A DNA stretch of 5,638 bases from a bacterium (lineage in GTDB: Bacteria; Patescibacteriota; Patescibacteriia; S139-126; S139-133), in the NCBI GenBank assembly GCA_030429785.1, contig JAUIEQ010000055.1, forward strand, positions 1-5,638, given 5' to 3'. Made by a program: the position numbers and the translations under genes. Positions 1-5,569 of the stretch are shown here, in pieces. How positions within the stretch are numbered: the stretch's first letter is position 1; the number at the start of each line of letters is the position of its first letter. A model generated the notes under the pieces. It was not told where the DNA came from. It worked only from the letters and a program-made list of their open reading frames with translations, and made no database searches.

Positions 1-82
1 AACCAAACTTTTCAGCAATAATAGCTGCTTGCGTACCTTTTCCTGAACCTTGTGGTCCAAAAATAACAATGTGTAATGACAT
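1..82 (-). CDS. adk: Adenylate kinase, N-terminal fragment (cut by window edge)
   Basis: This is the first 27 codons of a gene that runs off the left edge. The product begins MSLHIVIFGPQGSGKGTQA, which carries the P-loop (GPQGSGKGT, residues 9-17) at the place and in the form typical of adenylate kinase, the cytoplasmic enzyme that interconverts ATP, AMP and ADP. Most bacteria have GAPGSGKGT; the PQ variant still keeps the phosphate-binding glycines, Lys15 and Thr17. The ATG at 82 is the only sensible start because the first beta strand follows at once. Its position downstream of secY is the common bacterial arrangement and supports the call over other P-loop kinases. It has no Shine-Dalgarno sequence; the leader carries a 14-base tandem repeat instead. 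A terminator-like hairpin separates it from secY, so it is probably transcribed on its own. The lid and AMP-binding regions lie outside the window. Confidence 0.9.
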   Translation of the reverse strand, partial: MSLHIVIFGPQGSGKGTQAAIIAEKFG

Positions 83-88
83 ACTAAA

Positions 89-117
89 AATCAACTAATA
101 ACTATCAACTAATAACC
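89..117 (-). repeat. 14-base tandem repeat in the adk leader
   Basis: A 13-base unit (atcaactaataac on the plus strand) occurs at 90-102 and again, identical, at 104-116, giving a 14-base period with one variable base. Read on the minus strand, the leader also shows a 7-base rhythm, TATTAGT / TGATAGT / TATTAGT / TGATTTT, ending just before the adk start codon at 82. The same 7-mer is found as an exact tandem pair before rpsH (4083-4096). The role is unknown. It may be an unstructured leader that helps ribosome loading, or simply slippage-prone AT-rich sequence. Confidence 0.7.
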
Positions 118-178
118 AACACTATAAGTAAGTAAATAACCTTATTATTCGCGGTTAGTCACTGGCTATTAATTAGTA

Positions 179-208
179 ATTATATTGCTTGATACTTTAT
201 TATTGTAA
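179..208 (-). promoter_or_regulatory. Candidate sigma-70 type promoter for adk
   Basis: An exact TATAAT lies at 179-184 (minus strand). A weak -35 candidate, TTACAA (3 of 6 matches to consensus), lies 18 bases upstream at 203-208. It would start transcription near 172, leaving a leader of about 90 bases before adk. Its position just downstream of the secY terminator fits a separate adk transcript. In sequence this AT-rich, a TATAAT can arise by chance, so the call is tentative. Confidence 0.3.
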
Positions 209-218
209 TTCATTATTA

Positions 219-253
219 CAAAAAATAAAAACCGTCCTACTATCGCAACGGTT
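219..253 (-). terminator. Probable rho-independent terminator after secY
   Basis: On the minus strand, AACCGT (248-253) pairs perfectly with ACGGTT (230-235) across a 12-base loop. It is followed at once by a T-rich run, TTTATTTTTT (220-229). The stem is only 6 base pairs and half AT, so termination may be partial. The placement, 34 bases past the secY stop codon and before a 137-base AT-rich stretch leading to adk, is what an operon-ending terminator would show. The plus strand has no matching T run, so it serves only the minus-strand operon. Confidence 0.6.
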
Positions 254-287
254 AAAAACGAGACTGGTATCTACTTATCCTAAAAAA

Positions 288-1589
288 CTAATACGCCTCA
301 TAATCACGAACAGATAATTGCGCCTCAACTTGTTTTACAATTTCAATAACAACCGACACAATAATCAATAATGACGTACCACCAATAATCAAAGCGTTAA
401 GACCTGTAATTTCCTGCACAATGAGTGGCAGCACCGCAATTACACCCAAGAACAAACTTCCTGTAAGATTGATACGATTTACAACTTTTTGCAAATAATC
501 AGCTGTTGAATTTCCTGGGCGAATACCAGGAATAAACGCACCTTGTTTTTGCAAGTTTTCAGCAATCTGATCAGGATGGAATACAACTGCGGAATAAAAA
601 TACGTAAATGCTACAACCAAAATAAAATATACAATACCATAAATAGTTGTATCATTAAACCAAATAATAATGTTGTTAGCAAAAGCAGCCACAGTTGCAT
701 TTGATGCACGAGCTAGAAATTGTGCAACCATTGGCGGAAATAGCATTACTGAAATAGCAAAGATAATCGGAATCACACCACCTTGGTTAACCCGAAGCGG
801 CAAATGAGTTCCCATACCCCCACCCATAAGCTTATTACCTTGAACTCGTCGTGCATGAGAAATAGGGATATTGCGCTGACCCTCGGTAATCATCACAACA
901 CCAAACACCGTAATCAAGCCAATTGCGATCATGAGCAACAAATTATAAATCTGACTTTGATCAAATACGACAAAAATCTGCTGTACTGTGCTAGGCAAGG
1001 CTGCGATGATACCGGCGAAAATAAGCAAGGAAATACCGTTTCCAATATTTTTCTCACTAATCAACTCACCAATCCACATCAAGAACAATGTACCAGCAGT
1101 TACCGACACCAAAGCTGTAACCATCTCAAGTCCTGTCAGGCTACCAATCAAAGCAGATCCGCCACCGCCAACACCTGATTGTTGCTGCAATAAAGTAATA
1201 AATCCGTATCCTTGTATTACTGCTAGCGGAATAGTTGCCCAACGGGTATACTTATTAATCTTTTGCTGACCTTGCTCACCGTCTTTTTGTAATTCTTCCA
1301 AACGCGGGACAATCATTACCAACAGTTGAAAAATAATTGACGCGGTAATGTACGGACCAAGACCAAGCATCATAATAGACACATTCTCAAGACCTCCACC
1401 TGAAAATAAATTTAGTAGACCAAAAAATTGATTTTGGTTAAAGAACTGTGCAAGATCACCAGCATCAACACCAGGAATTGGAATGTGAGCACCTACTCTA
1501 AAAATAAGAAACATTACAAATACGAAAAAAATACTTTTCCGCACTTCTTTTGCCCTCCAAACTTGTCGTAATGTGTCAGCTAATGCCAT
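288..1589 (-). CDS. secY: Protein translocase subunit SecY
   Basis: SecY (433 residues, a normal length) is the channel-forming subunit of the SecYEG translocon in the inner membrane, through which proteins are exported or inserted. About ten hydrophobic segments are visible, starting with residues 19-37 and ending near 398-418. The conserved plug/TM2 region is present, including the GPYITASIIFQLL motif at 78-90. The loop between segments 6 and 7 (RRVQGNKLMGGG, 248-258) and the HPDQIAENLQKQGAFIPGIRPG-type stretch (338-359) before segment 9 are classic SecY cytoplasmic landmarks that contact the ribosome or SecA. A glycine-rich run (GVGGGG, 139-144) sits in the loop after segment 3. The start is the ATG at 1589, 10 bases after the rplO stop. 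An AAGGAAG run lies about 15 bases upstream, too far for a standard Shine-Dalgarno. It is the last gene before a likely terminator. The stop is TAG. Confidence 0.98.
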   Translation of the reverse strand: MALADTLRQVWRAKEVRKSIFFVFVMFLIFRVGAHIPIPGVDAGDLAQFFNQNQFFGLLNLFSGGGLENVSIMMLGLGPYITASIIFQLLVMIVPRLEELQKDGEQGQQKINKYTRWATIPLAVIQGYGFITLLQQQSGVGGGGSALIGSLTGLEMVTALVSVTAGTLFLMWIGELISEKNIGNGISLLIFAGIIAALPSTVQQIFVVFDQSQIYNLLLMIAIGLITVFGVVMITEGQRNIPISHARRVQGNKLMGGGMGTHLPLRVNQGGVIPIIFAISVMLFPPMVAQFLARASNATVAAFANNIIIWFNDTTIYGIVYFILVVAFTYFYSAVVFHPDQIAENLQKQGAFIPGIRPGNSTADYLQKVVNRINLTGSLFLGVIAVLPLIVQEITGLNALIIGGTSLLIIVSVVIEIVKQVEAQLSVRDYEAY

Positions 1590-1599
1590 ACTAGTTAGT

Positions 1600-2085
1600 T
1601 TATACTTCCTTGTTCGTCAATGTTTCTTTATTGCGTTTTGTTCGAGCTACACGCTCTTGCTCGATAACCCCACCAGCTTTTTCGATCGCAGTACGAGCAC
1701 TTGCAGAAAGATACATGTTTTTGATTGTTAGCTTTTTTGCAACCGTGCTGTTACCAAGCAACTTGACACCATTTCTAATATCACTAACTAGATTTTTTTG
1801 CTTTAGCAATCCTGGTGTAACCGTATCACCGTCAGAAAAATGATCAGAAAGAACAGCGATATCAAGCCATGCTGGTTTTGCATGAATACTGGTAAAGCCT
1901 TTTGCTTTTGGTAATTTTTCAACCCATGCACGAGCAGCAAGTCGAGCAAGACCAGACTTACCCCCACTTCGTGATCGCTGACCTTTCATACCACGACCTG
2001 AGTATGTTCCATTTGACGCATTACCACGACCAACACGACGTTTGGTTTTAGTATTGCGAGATGGTAATGAATGTAATTGGATCAT
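1600..2085 (-). CDS. rplO: 50S ribosomal protein L15 (uL15)
   Basis: L15 is a late-assembling protein of the large ribosomal subunit. The 161-residue product begins MIQLHSLPS and shows the glycine/arginine-rich N-terminal extension that threads into 23S rRNA (VGRGNASNGTYSGRGMKGQ, residues 18-36, then SRSGGKSG). The globular C-terminal domain follows, with SDIRNGVKLLGN at 101-112 and the ASARTAIEKAGGV ending (128-140) typical of the family. A basic tail of about 20 residues (VARTKRNKETLTNKEV) makes it slightly longer than the common 145-150. It lies 18 bases after rpsE, with no rpmD between them, and 10 bases before secY. The start is the ATG at 2085; no Shine-Dalgarno is seen. Confidence 0.97.
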   Translation of the reverse strand: MIQLHSLPSRNTKTKRRVGRGNASNGTYSGRGMKGQRSRSGGKSGLARLAARAWVEKLPKAKGFTSIHAKPAWLDIAVLSDHFSDGDTVTPGLLKQKNLVSDIRNGVKLLGNSTVAKKLTIKNMYLSASARTAIEKAGGVIEQERVARTKRNKETLTNKEV

Positions 2086-2103
2086 ACGTATACAATATAA
2101 TAA

Positions 2104-2637
2104 TTATGCTTGTACTTCTACTTCAGACTTAGCGTGAGCTGCTTGACGTTCTTTTTTTCGGTTGCCAGACTGTAACTGCAATTGCTCAAAAGCCTTAAAT
2201 ACAGCTTTTACATTTGTTACTTTGTTATTTGAGCCCAAAATCTTACCAACGACATTTGGAATGCCAGACAACTCTATCACATCTCGAACCGCACCACCAG
2301 CAATTACCCCTGTACCATTTGGAGCTGGCTTTAACAGCACTTTAGCTGATTTAAACTTAACACGAACTACGTGCGGAAGTGAATCATTAACAATTGGCAC
2401 AGTGATCATATTACGTTTTGCCTGAGCAACGGCTTTACTAATTGCAAGCGCAACATCAGCACCTTTTGCTACACCGTATCCAACACGACCTTTCTGATCG
2501 CCAATAACCATACATGCTCGAAACCGAAGCCGTTTACCACCAGCCATCACACGAGTAACACGTGCGAGATCAATGATTCGTTGCTCGAACTCATCTTTAT
2601 TTGAATCGTTTTGTTTGCCTTCGCCTTTTCTAGCCAT
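2104..2637 (-). CDS. rpsE: 30S ribosomal protein S5 (uS5)
   Basis: S5 is a small-subunit protein near the mRNA entry channel that contributes to decoding accuracy. The 177-residue product shows a short charged N-terminal tail (1-17), then the double-stranded-RNA-binding-like N-terminal domain: RVTRVMAGGKRLRFRACMVIGDQKGRVGYG-type sequence at 26-55, continuing to about 80. The C-terminal domain contains LLKPAPNGTGVIAGGAVRDV (101-120) and GIPNVVGKILGSNN (125-138). These are diagnostic. The tail after residue 158 is basic and then alanine/glutamate-rich, as is common and variable in the family. The start is the ATG at 2637, which begins MARKGEGK and follows rplR by 14 bases. In most bacteria rpmD (L30) would come next; here rplO follows directly. 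Confidence 0.98.
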   Translation of the reverse strand: MARKGEGKQNDSNKDEFEQRIIDLARVTRVMAGGKRLRFRACMVIGDQKGRVGYGVAKGADVALAISKAVAQAKRNMITVPIVNDSLPHVVRVKFKSAKVLLKPAPNGTGVIAGGAVRDVIELSGIPNVVGKILGSNNKVTNVKAVFKAFEQLQLQSGNRKKERQAAHAKSEVEVQA

Positions 2638-2651
2638 ACAATATTTTATAA

Positions 2652-3026
2652 TTAAAATTCAAGCCCAGCATTTCGTGCTCCATCAGCCAATGCCTTGACC
2701 CGTCCATGATACAGATAACCAGATCGATCAAAACGAACGGTAGTAATTTTTTGTTCTAATGCTTTCTGAGCAAGCATATCACCAACAACACTCGCTCGCT
2801 CAACTTTTGTTTTGCTTTTTTCTGCATCTGGCAATTCTCGTTCATGCACTGCTACAAGCGTTTTCTTGGCAATATCGTCAATAATCTGAGCAGAGATATA
2901 CCGTGAACTACGAAATACAGCTAACCGTGGTCGGTTATCAAGACTGACAATAGACGCTTTAGTTCGCGCTTTGCGTCGTACGAAACGTTTTCGTCGGTTA
3001 ATAAGTTGTTGCTTTACTTGTGTCAT
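2652..3026 (-). CDS. rplR: 50S ribosomal protein L18 (uL18)
   Basis: L18 binds 5S rRNA and, with L5, docks it into the central protuberance of the 50S subunit. The product from the ATG at 3026 is 124 residues, close to the usual 115-120. It has a very basic N-terminus (INRRKRFVRRKARTK, 9-23), the RPRLAVFRSSRYISAQIIDD motif (32-51), and the conserved ending FDRSGYLYHGRVKALADGARNAGLEF (99-124). The reading frame is open a little further upstream to a TTG at 3038, adding only MNTC; I chose the ATG because it matches the family start and has the same GT-ATG context as neighbouring genes. It lies 22 bases after rplF. The gap has only A and T runs and no Shine-Dalgarno. Confidence 0.97.
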   Translation of the reverse strand: MTQVKQQLINRRKRFVRRKARTKASIVSLDNRPRLAVFRSSRYISAQIIDDIAKKTLVAVHERELPDAEKSKTKVERASVVGDMLAQKALEQKITTVRFDRSGYLYHGRVKALADGARNAGLEF

Positions 3027-3048
3027 ACACGTATTCAAAAAATTATTT

Positions 3049-3594
3049 TTAAGCAGCTGCCTTACCTACTTTACCAGCTTTTCGTCTAATCACCTCATCG
3101 CTATATTTAATGCCCTTGCCTTTGTATGGCTCAGGCTTACGAACTTGACGAATCTCTGCTGCTGCTTGTCCCACTTTTTGCTTATCAATACCCGTTACAG
3201 TAATAACATTTTTCTCTACTTCCAGTGTAACCCCATCTTGCGGCTTGTACAATACAGGATGTGAATACCCAACTACTAATTCTAAATCAGAACCTTTCAT
3301 AGCAGCCCTATACCCCACGCCATTAATTTCTAGTTTTTTTTCATATCCTTCAGTAACACCAACAATCATATTCCGAATAAGACTCGCAACTAAACCCCAA
3401 TGTGCTTTTTGTTCTTGGTCTTCAGTATCTGAAACTGTCAATACAACTTCCGTATCTGTTACCGCTACATTGACTAGTGGATTATTTGCGATGTGTAATT
3501 CACCTTTTGGACCTGTAACAACAATAGCTTCATCTGTAACAGAACATGAAACCTTGTCAGGTACTACTATTGGTTTTTTTGCTAATCGTGACAT
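3049..3594 (-). CDS. rplF: 50S ribosomal protein L6 (uL6)
   Basis: L6 sits near the factor-binding site of the large subunit, next to the sarcin-ricin loop. The 181-residue product from the ATG at 3594 begins MSRLAKKPIVVPDKV, a clear match to the conserved L6 start. It contains the two repeated L6 domains: residues 1-80, with TVSDTEDQEQKAHWGLVASLIRNMIVGVTEGY bridging to the second, and then LEINGVGYRAAMKG (88-101). It ends with PEPYKGKGIKYSDEVIRRKAGKVGK (154-178), the signature C-terminus. In-frame upstream starts exist (ATG at 3630, GTG at 3660), but they add residues unlike any L6 N-terminus and run through a strong hairpin, so I reject them. The gene follows rpsH by 90 bases, the widest gap between ribosomal protein genes in this window. 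Confidence 0.97.
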   Translation of the reverse strand: MSRLAKKPIVVPDKVSCSVTDEAIVVTGPKGELHIANNPLVNVAVTDTEVVLTVSDTEDQEQKAHWGLVASLIRNMIVGVTEGYEKKLEINGVGYRAAMKGSDLELVVGYSHPVLYKPQDGVTLEVEKNVITVTGIDKQKVGQAAAEIRQVRKPEPYKGKGIKYSDEVIRRKAGKVGKAAA

Positions 3595-3624
3595 ATACGC
3601 TTTGTCTAAATATAGTTTTATGTG

Positions 3625-3681
3625 ATTCATGACTAGGATGCTGGCGTGCTTAGTAAGCACAACACCATCCTAACCACAAAT
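3625..3681 (-). promoter_or_regulatory. Long imperfect RNA hairpin in the rpsH-rplF gap
   Basis: The transcript here folds on itself over about 57 bases. The apical stem GTGCTT (3655-3660) / AAGCAC (3646-3651) is perfect with a 3-base loop. After a symmetric 5-by-5 internal loop (GTGTT opposite GCCAG, which can itself form two or three pairs) comes a perfect 7-pair stem, TAGGATG (3666-3672) / CATCCTA (3634-3640). Nine more pairs follow, counting G-U wobbles, out to 3681 and 3625. No T run follows, so it is not a standard terminator. It ends 30 bases before the rplF start, leaving an A-rich single-stranded stretch. It could be a ribosomal-protein binding site, an RNA processing site or a transcript-stabilising element. 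The structure is directly visible; the function is inferred. Confidence 0.65.
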
Positions 3682-3684
3682 GCA

Positions 3685-4074
3685 TTAATAAATTTCACAA
3701 AGAATTTCACCGCCAATGCCTGCTTTACGAGCTTGCTGCGACGTCATAATTCCTTGTGATGTTGAAATAATCGCAACACCAAGACCGTTCAATACTGAAG
3801 GTATCTCATCTTTACTCGTGTATACACGTCGGCCAGATTTACTAATTCGTTTCAAAGAAGAAATCACTGACTGCTTATGGTCATATTTAAGCTGAACCAC
3901 AATTTGCTTCTGTGGAATTTTTCCTTCAACTTGAAAACTAGATACATATCCTTCTTGATGCAACAAATCTAGAATTTGTTCTTTTAACTTTGAATGCGGA
4001 ATAACAACTTCCTGCTTACGCACTTGAGCTGCATTTCGTATTCTCGTCAACATATCTGCAATTGGATCTGTCAT
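3685..4074 (-). CDS. rpsH: 30S ribosomal protein S8 (uS8)
   Basis: S8 is a primary 16S rRNA-binding protein of the small-subunit platform. In E. coli it also represses its own spc operon by binding the mRNA. The 129-residue product, a normal length, begins MTDPIADMLTRIRNA, the textbook S8 N-terminus. It carries the C-terminal rRNA-binding motif STSQGIMTSQQARKAGIGGEILC (104-126). The mid-region HSKLKEQILDLLHQEGYV (27-44) is also typical. The start is the ATG at 4074, 28 bases after the rpsZ stop. An AGGAG sequence at 4100-4104 overlaps that stop codon but lies 25 bases from the ATG, with a duplicated 7-mer in between, too far for normal Shine-Dalgarno use. A strong hairpin follows the gene. 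Confidence 0.98.
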   Translation of the reverse strand: MTDPIADMLTRIRNAAQVRKQEVVIPHSKLKEQILDLLHQEGYVSSFQVEGKIPQKQIVVQLKYDHKQSVISSLKRISKSGRRVYTSKDEIPSVLNGLGVAIISTSQGIMTSQQARKAGIGGEILCEIY

Positions 4075-4082
4075 AATTAAAT

Positions 4083-4096
4083 ACTAATAACTAATA
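4083..4096 (-). repeat. Tandem 7-mer upstream of rpsH
   Basis: On the minus strand TATTAGT occurs twice in direct succession (4083-4089 and 4090-4096) in the 28-base rpsZ-rpsH gap. It lies between an AGGAG sequence (4100-4104) and the rpsH ATG. The same 7-mer forms the core of the repeat before adk (94-100, 108-114) and also spans the secY stop codon (287-293). The shared unit suggests either a common leader element or local slippage in AT-rich DNA. Confidence 0.6.
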
Positions 4097-4102
4097 ATAC
4101 TC

Positions 4103-4288
4103 CTACCATGATGATTTTCGAACACCAGGAATTTCGTTACGTGTCGCCAATTCTCGAAAACAAATTCTACATAAATTGAAATGACGCATATAACTTCGGT
4201 TACGACCACATCGCCAACATCGTCGAGTCACTCGTGTAGAAAACTTCGGCTTTCGGTTTGATTTTGCAATTTGTGCTTTGGTGGCCAT
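4103..4288 (-). CDS. rpsZ: 30S ribosomal protein S14, zinc-binding type (uS14, type Z)
   Basis: S14 is a small-subunit head protein. The 61-residue length marks the short, zinc-dependent type rather than the 89-101 residue zinc-free type. The four metal ligands are visible as Cys24-x2-Cys27 and Cys40-x2-Cys43 (CWRCGRN ... NLCRICF). The ending, LATRNEIPGVRKSSW, matches the conserved C-terminus (usually PGVKKASW). It starts 2 bases after rplE stops, suggesting coupled translation. The spc-operon position between L5 and S8 is standard. The start is the ATG at 4288, after an AT-rich leader with no Shine-Dalgarno. The stop is TAG, overlapping an AGGAG. Confidence 0.97.
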   Translation of the reverse strand: MATKAQIAKSNRKPKFSTRVTRRCWRCGRNRSYMRHFNLCRICFRELATRNEIPGVRKSSW

Positions 4289-4290
4289 AT

Positions 4291-4848
4291 TTATTTCTTT
4301 ACTTTTAATTCATCATTAAATGGAAATCCAAGTAGCTTCAATAACCAATACCCTTCTTCTTTATTCTTTGCTGTAGTTGTGATAACCACTTCTAGTCCAT
4401 GCACCTTCTCAACTTCATCCGCGTTAATTTCTGGGAAAATCAAATGCTCCTTGATACCAACACTATAATTACCTTGACGATCAAATCCTTTTACTGACAA
4501 TCCTCGAAAATCTCGTACACGAGGCAAAGAAACTTTCACAAGCTTTTCAAGAAAATCATACATTCGAGCACCGCGAAGCGTAACTTTTGCACCAATTGGC
4601 ATACCTTCACGAATTTTAAATGTTGCCAATGACTTACGTGCTTTTGTGATAACTGGCCGTTGCCCAGTAATACGCTGTAACGTCTCACTAACGTGGTCAA
4701 GATATGACTTATCCTGCAGCGCTCGTCCTGCCCCAACATTAATAGTGATTTTTTCAATGCGTGGAATAGTCATGTCGTTCGTCAAGCCAAGCTGCTGCTT
4801 AAGCTCTTGCGCTATATCTGTTTTAATTGTTTCTGCAAATCGTTTCAT
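4291..4848 (-). CDS. rplE: 50S ribosomal protein L5 (uL5)
   Basis: L5 binds 5S rRNA together with L18 in the central protuberance and contacts the P-site tRNA. The 185-residue product (family usual about 180) shows the N-terminal IPRIEKITINVGAG motif (28-41), TGQRPVITKARKSLATFKIREGMPIGAKVTLRG-type sequence (61-93), RVRDFRGL (110-117), and GNYSVGIKEHLIFPEI (126-141). All are diagnostic. The C-terminus (GYWLLKLLGFPF) is also typical, followed by a short basic tail. It starts 2 bases after the rplX stop and ends 2 bases before rpsZ, so translation of the three is probably coupled. In E. coli the S8 repressor site lies around the L24-L5 junction; here that junction has no intergenic room for it. 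Confidence 0.98.
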   Translation of the reverse strand: MKRFAETIKTDIAQELKQQLGLTNDMTIPRIEKITINVGAGRALQDKSYLDHVSETLQRITGQRPVITKARKSLATFKIREGMPIGAKVTLRGARMYDFLEKLVKVSLPRVRDFRGLSVKGFDRQGNYSVGIKEHLIFPEINADEVEKVHGLEVVITTTAKNKEEGYWLLKLLGFPFNDELKVKK

Positions 4849-4850
4849 AC

Positions 4851-5174
4851 TTATACGGCTTTATTACATTTTTTACAAGATCGAACAAACTTACCATCAG
4901 CTGCTGCAATATGAGCAACGCGAGTTGGTTTGCTGCAATGTGGACACACAAGCATAACATTAGACACCTCTACCGGAGCTGAAAATTCAACGATTTGACC
5001 TTGCTGACCACGTTGCTGTGGCTTCAAGTGCTTTTTGCGAATATTGATCTTGTCAACAACTACTTTTTTCAGATCAGGAAAAACTTGAATCACTTTCCCT
5101 TCTTTACCACGATCTTTCCCTGCTAACAAAGTTACAGTATCGCCTTTTTTTACTTGTAATTTCAATCTTGGCAT
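4851..5174 (-). CDS. rplX: 50S ribosomal protein L24 (uL24) with zinc ribbon
   Basis: L24 is an early assembly initiator of the large subunit, close to the peptide exit tunnel. The 107-residue product contains the KOW motif in the N-terminal part (KKGDTVTLLAGKDRGKEGKVIQV, residues 9-31) and the typical KINIRKKHLKPQQ segment (42-54). The C-terminal half carries two CxxC pairs, Cys77/Cys80 (CPHC) and Cys100/Cys103 (CKKC), arranged as a probable zinc ribbon. This version is found in many bacterial L24 proteins but not in that of E. coli. It begins 6 bases after rplN and ends 2 bases before rplE. The start is the ATG at 5174 (MPRLKLQVKKGD). There is no Shine-Dalgarno in the short AAACGT gap. Confidence 0.97.
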   Translation of the reverse strand: MPRLKLQVKKGDTVTLLAGKDRGKEGKVIQVFPDLKKVVVDKINIRKKHLKPQQRGQQGQIVEFSAPVEVSNVMLVCPHCSKPTRVAHIAAADGKFVRSCKKCNKAV

Positions 5175-5180
5175 ACGTTT

Positions 5181-5552
5181 TTATAATACTTCAGGTGCTA
5201 ATGAAATGATTTTATTAAAACCAGCCGCACGTAATTCTCGTGGGATTGGACCAAAAATACGTGTTGCTTTTGGTTCCTTTGATTTCCGATCAATAATGAC
5301 AACTGCATTGTCATCAAATCGGATATACGAACCATCAGGTCTGTTGATTTCTTTTCGTGTTCGAACAACCACTGCATGCATTACCTGACCTTTTTTAATA
5401 GCTGTATGTGGCTGCGCTTCCTTGATACTAACAGTAATAATGTCACCAACTCGAGCATACCGACGTCCAGTTCCGCCAAGCACCTTAATACAAGCCACTC
5501 GCTTCGCGCCACTATTATCTGCTACTTTCAATTGTGTTTCTTCTTGAATCAT
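5181..5552 (-). CDS. rplN: 50S ribosomal protein L14 (uL14)
   Basis: L14 is a large-subunit interface protein that forms bridges to 16S rRNA and is the docking point of the silencing factor RsfS in many bacteria. From the ATG at 5552 the product is 123 residues (family usual 122). It begins MIQEETQLKVADNSGAKRVACIKVLGG, which is the conserved L14 start. Further conserved pieces are GDIITVSIKEAQP (36-48), KKGQVMHAVVVRTRKE (53-68), RPDGSYIRFDDNAVVII (71-87), and the ending RIFGPIPRELR (98-108). The frame is open upstream to 5588, but that extension would overlap the rpsQ stop and has no family resemblance, so I reject it. It follows rpsQ by 17 bases. Confidence 0.98.
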   Translation of the reverse strand: MIQEETQLKVADNSGAKRVACIKVLGGTGRRYARVGDIITVSIKEAQPHTAIKKGQVMHAVVVRTRKEINRPDGSYIRFDDNAVVIIDRKSKEPKATRIFGPIPRELRAAGFNKIISLAPEVL

Positions 5553-5569
5553 ACAAACTATAATACTAA

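Noticed and set aside
121..126. TATAGT (minus strand) as an alternative -10 box for adk.
   Set aside because: No -35-like sequence lies at 16-18 bases upstream, and the exact TATAAT at 179-184 is a better candidate.
783..1269. Plus-strand open frames opposite secY, and similar plus-strand frames opposite the ribosomal protein genes.
   Set aside because: They are antisense shadows of well-identified genes and do not read like any protein family I recognise.
2643..2658. A 6-pair stem (ATTTTA/TAAAAT) across the rplR stop codon.
   Set aside because: It is made only of A-T pairs with a 4-base loop in AT-rich sequence, so it is too weak to call a regulatory structure.
3595..3660. Longer rplF starts at ATG 3630 or GTG 3660.
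   Set aside because: The extra residues do not resemble any L6 N-terminus and would be encoded by the hairpin. The ATG at 3594 gives the conserved start.
3633..3668. An 11-codon reading frame (MVLCLLSTPAS, stop TAG) inside the rpsH-rplF hairpin on the minus strand, a possible leader peptide.
   Set aside because: Its ATG is buried in the stem, lacks the T found before all other starts here, and has no recognisable regulatory codon run. Such a short frame is expected by chance.
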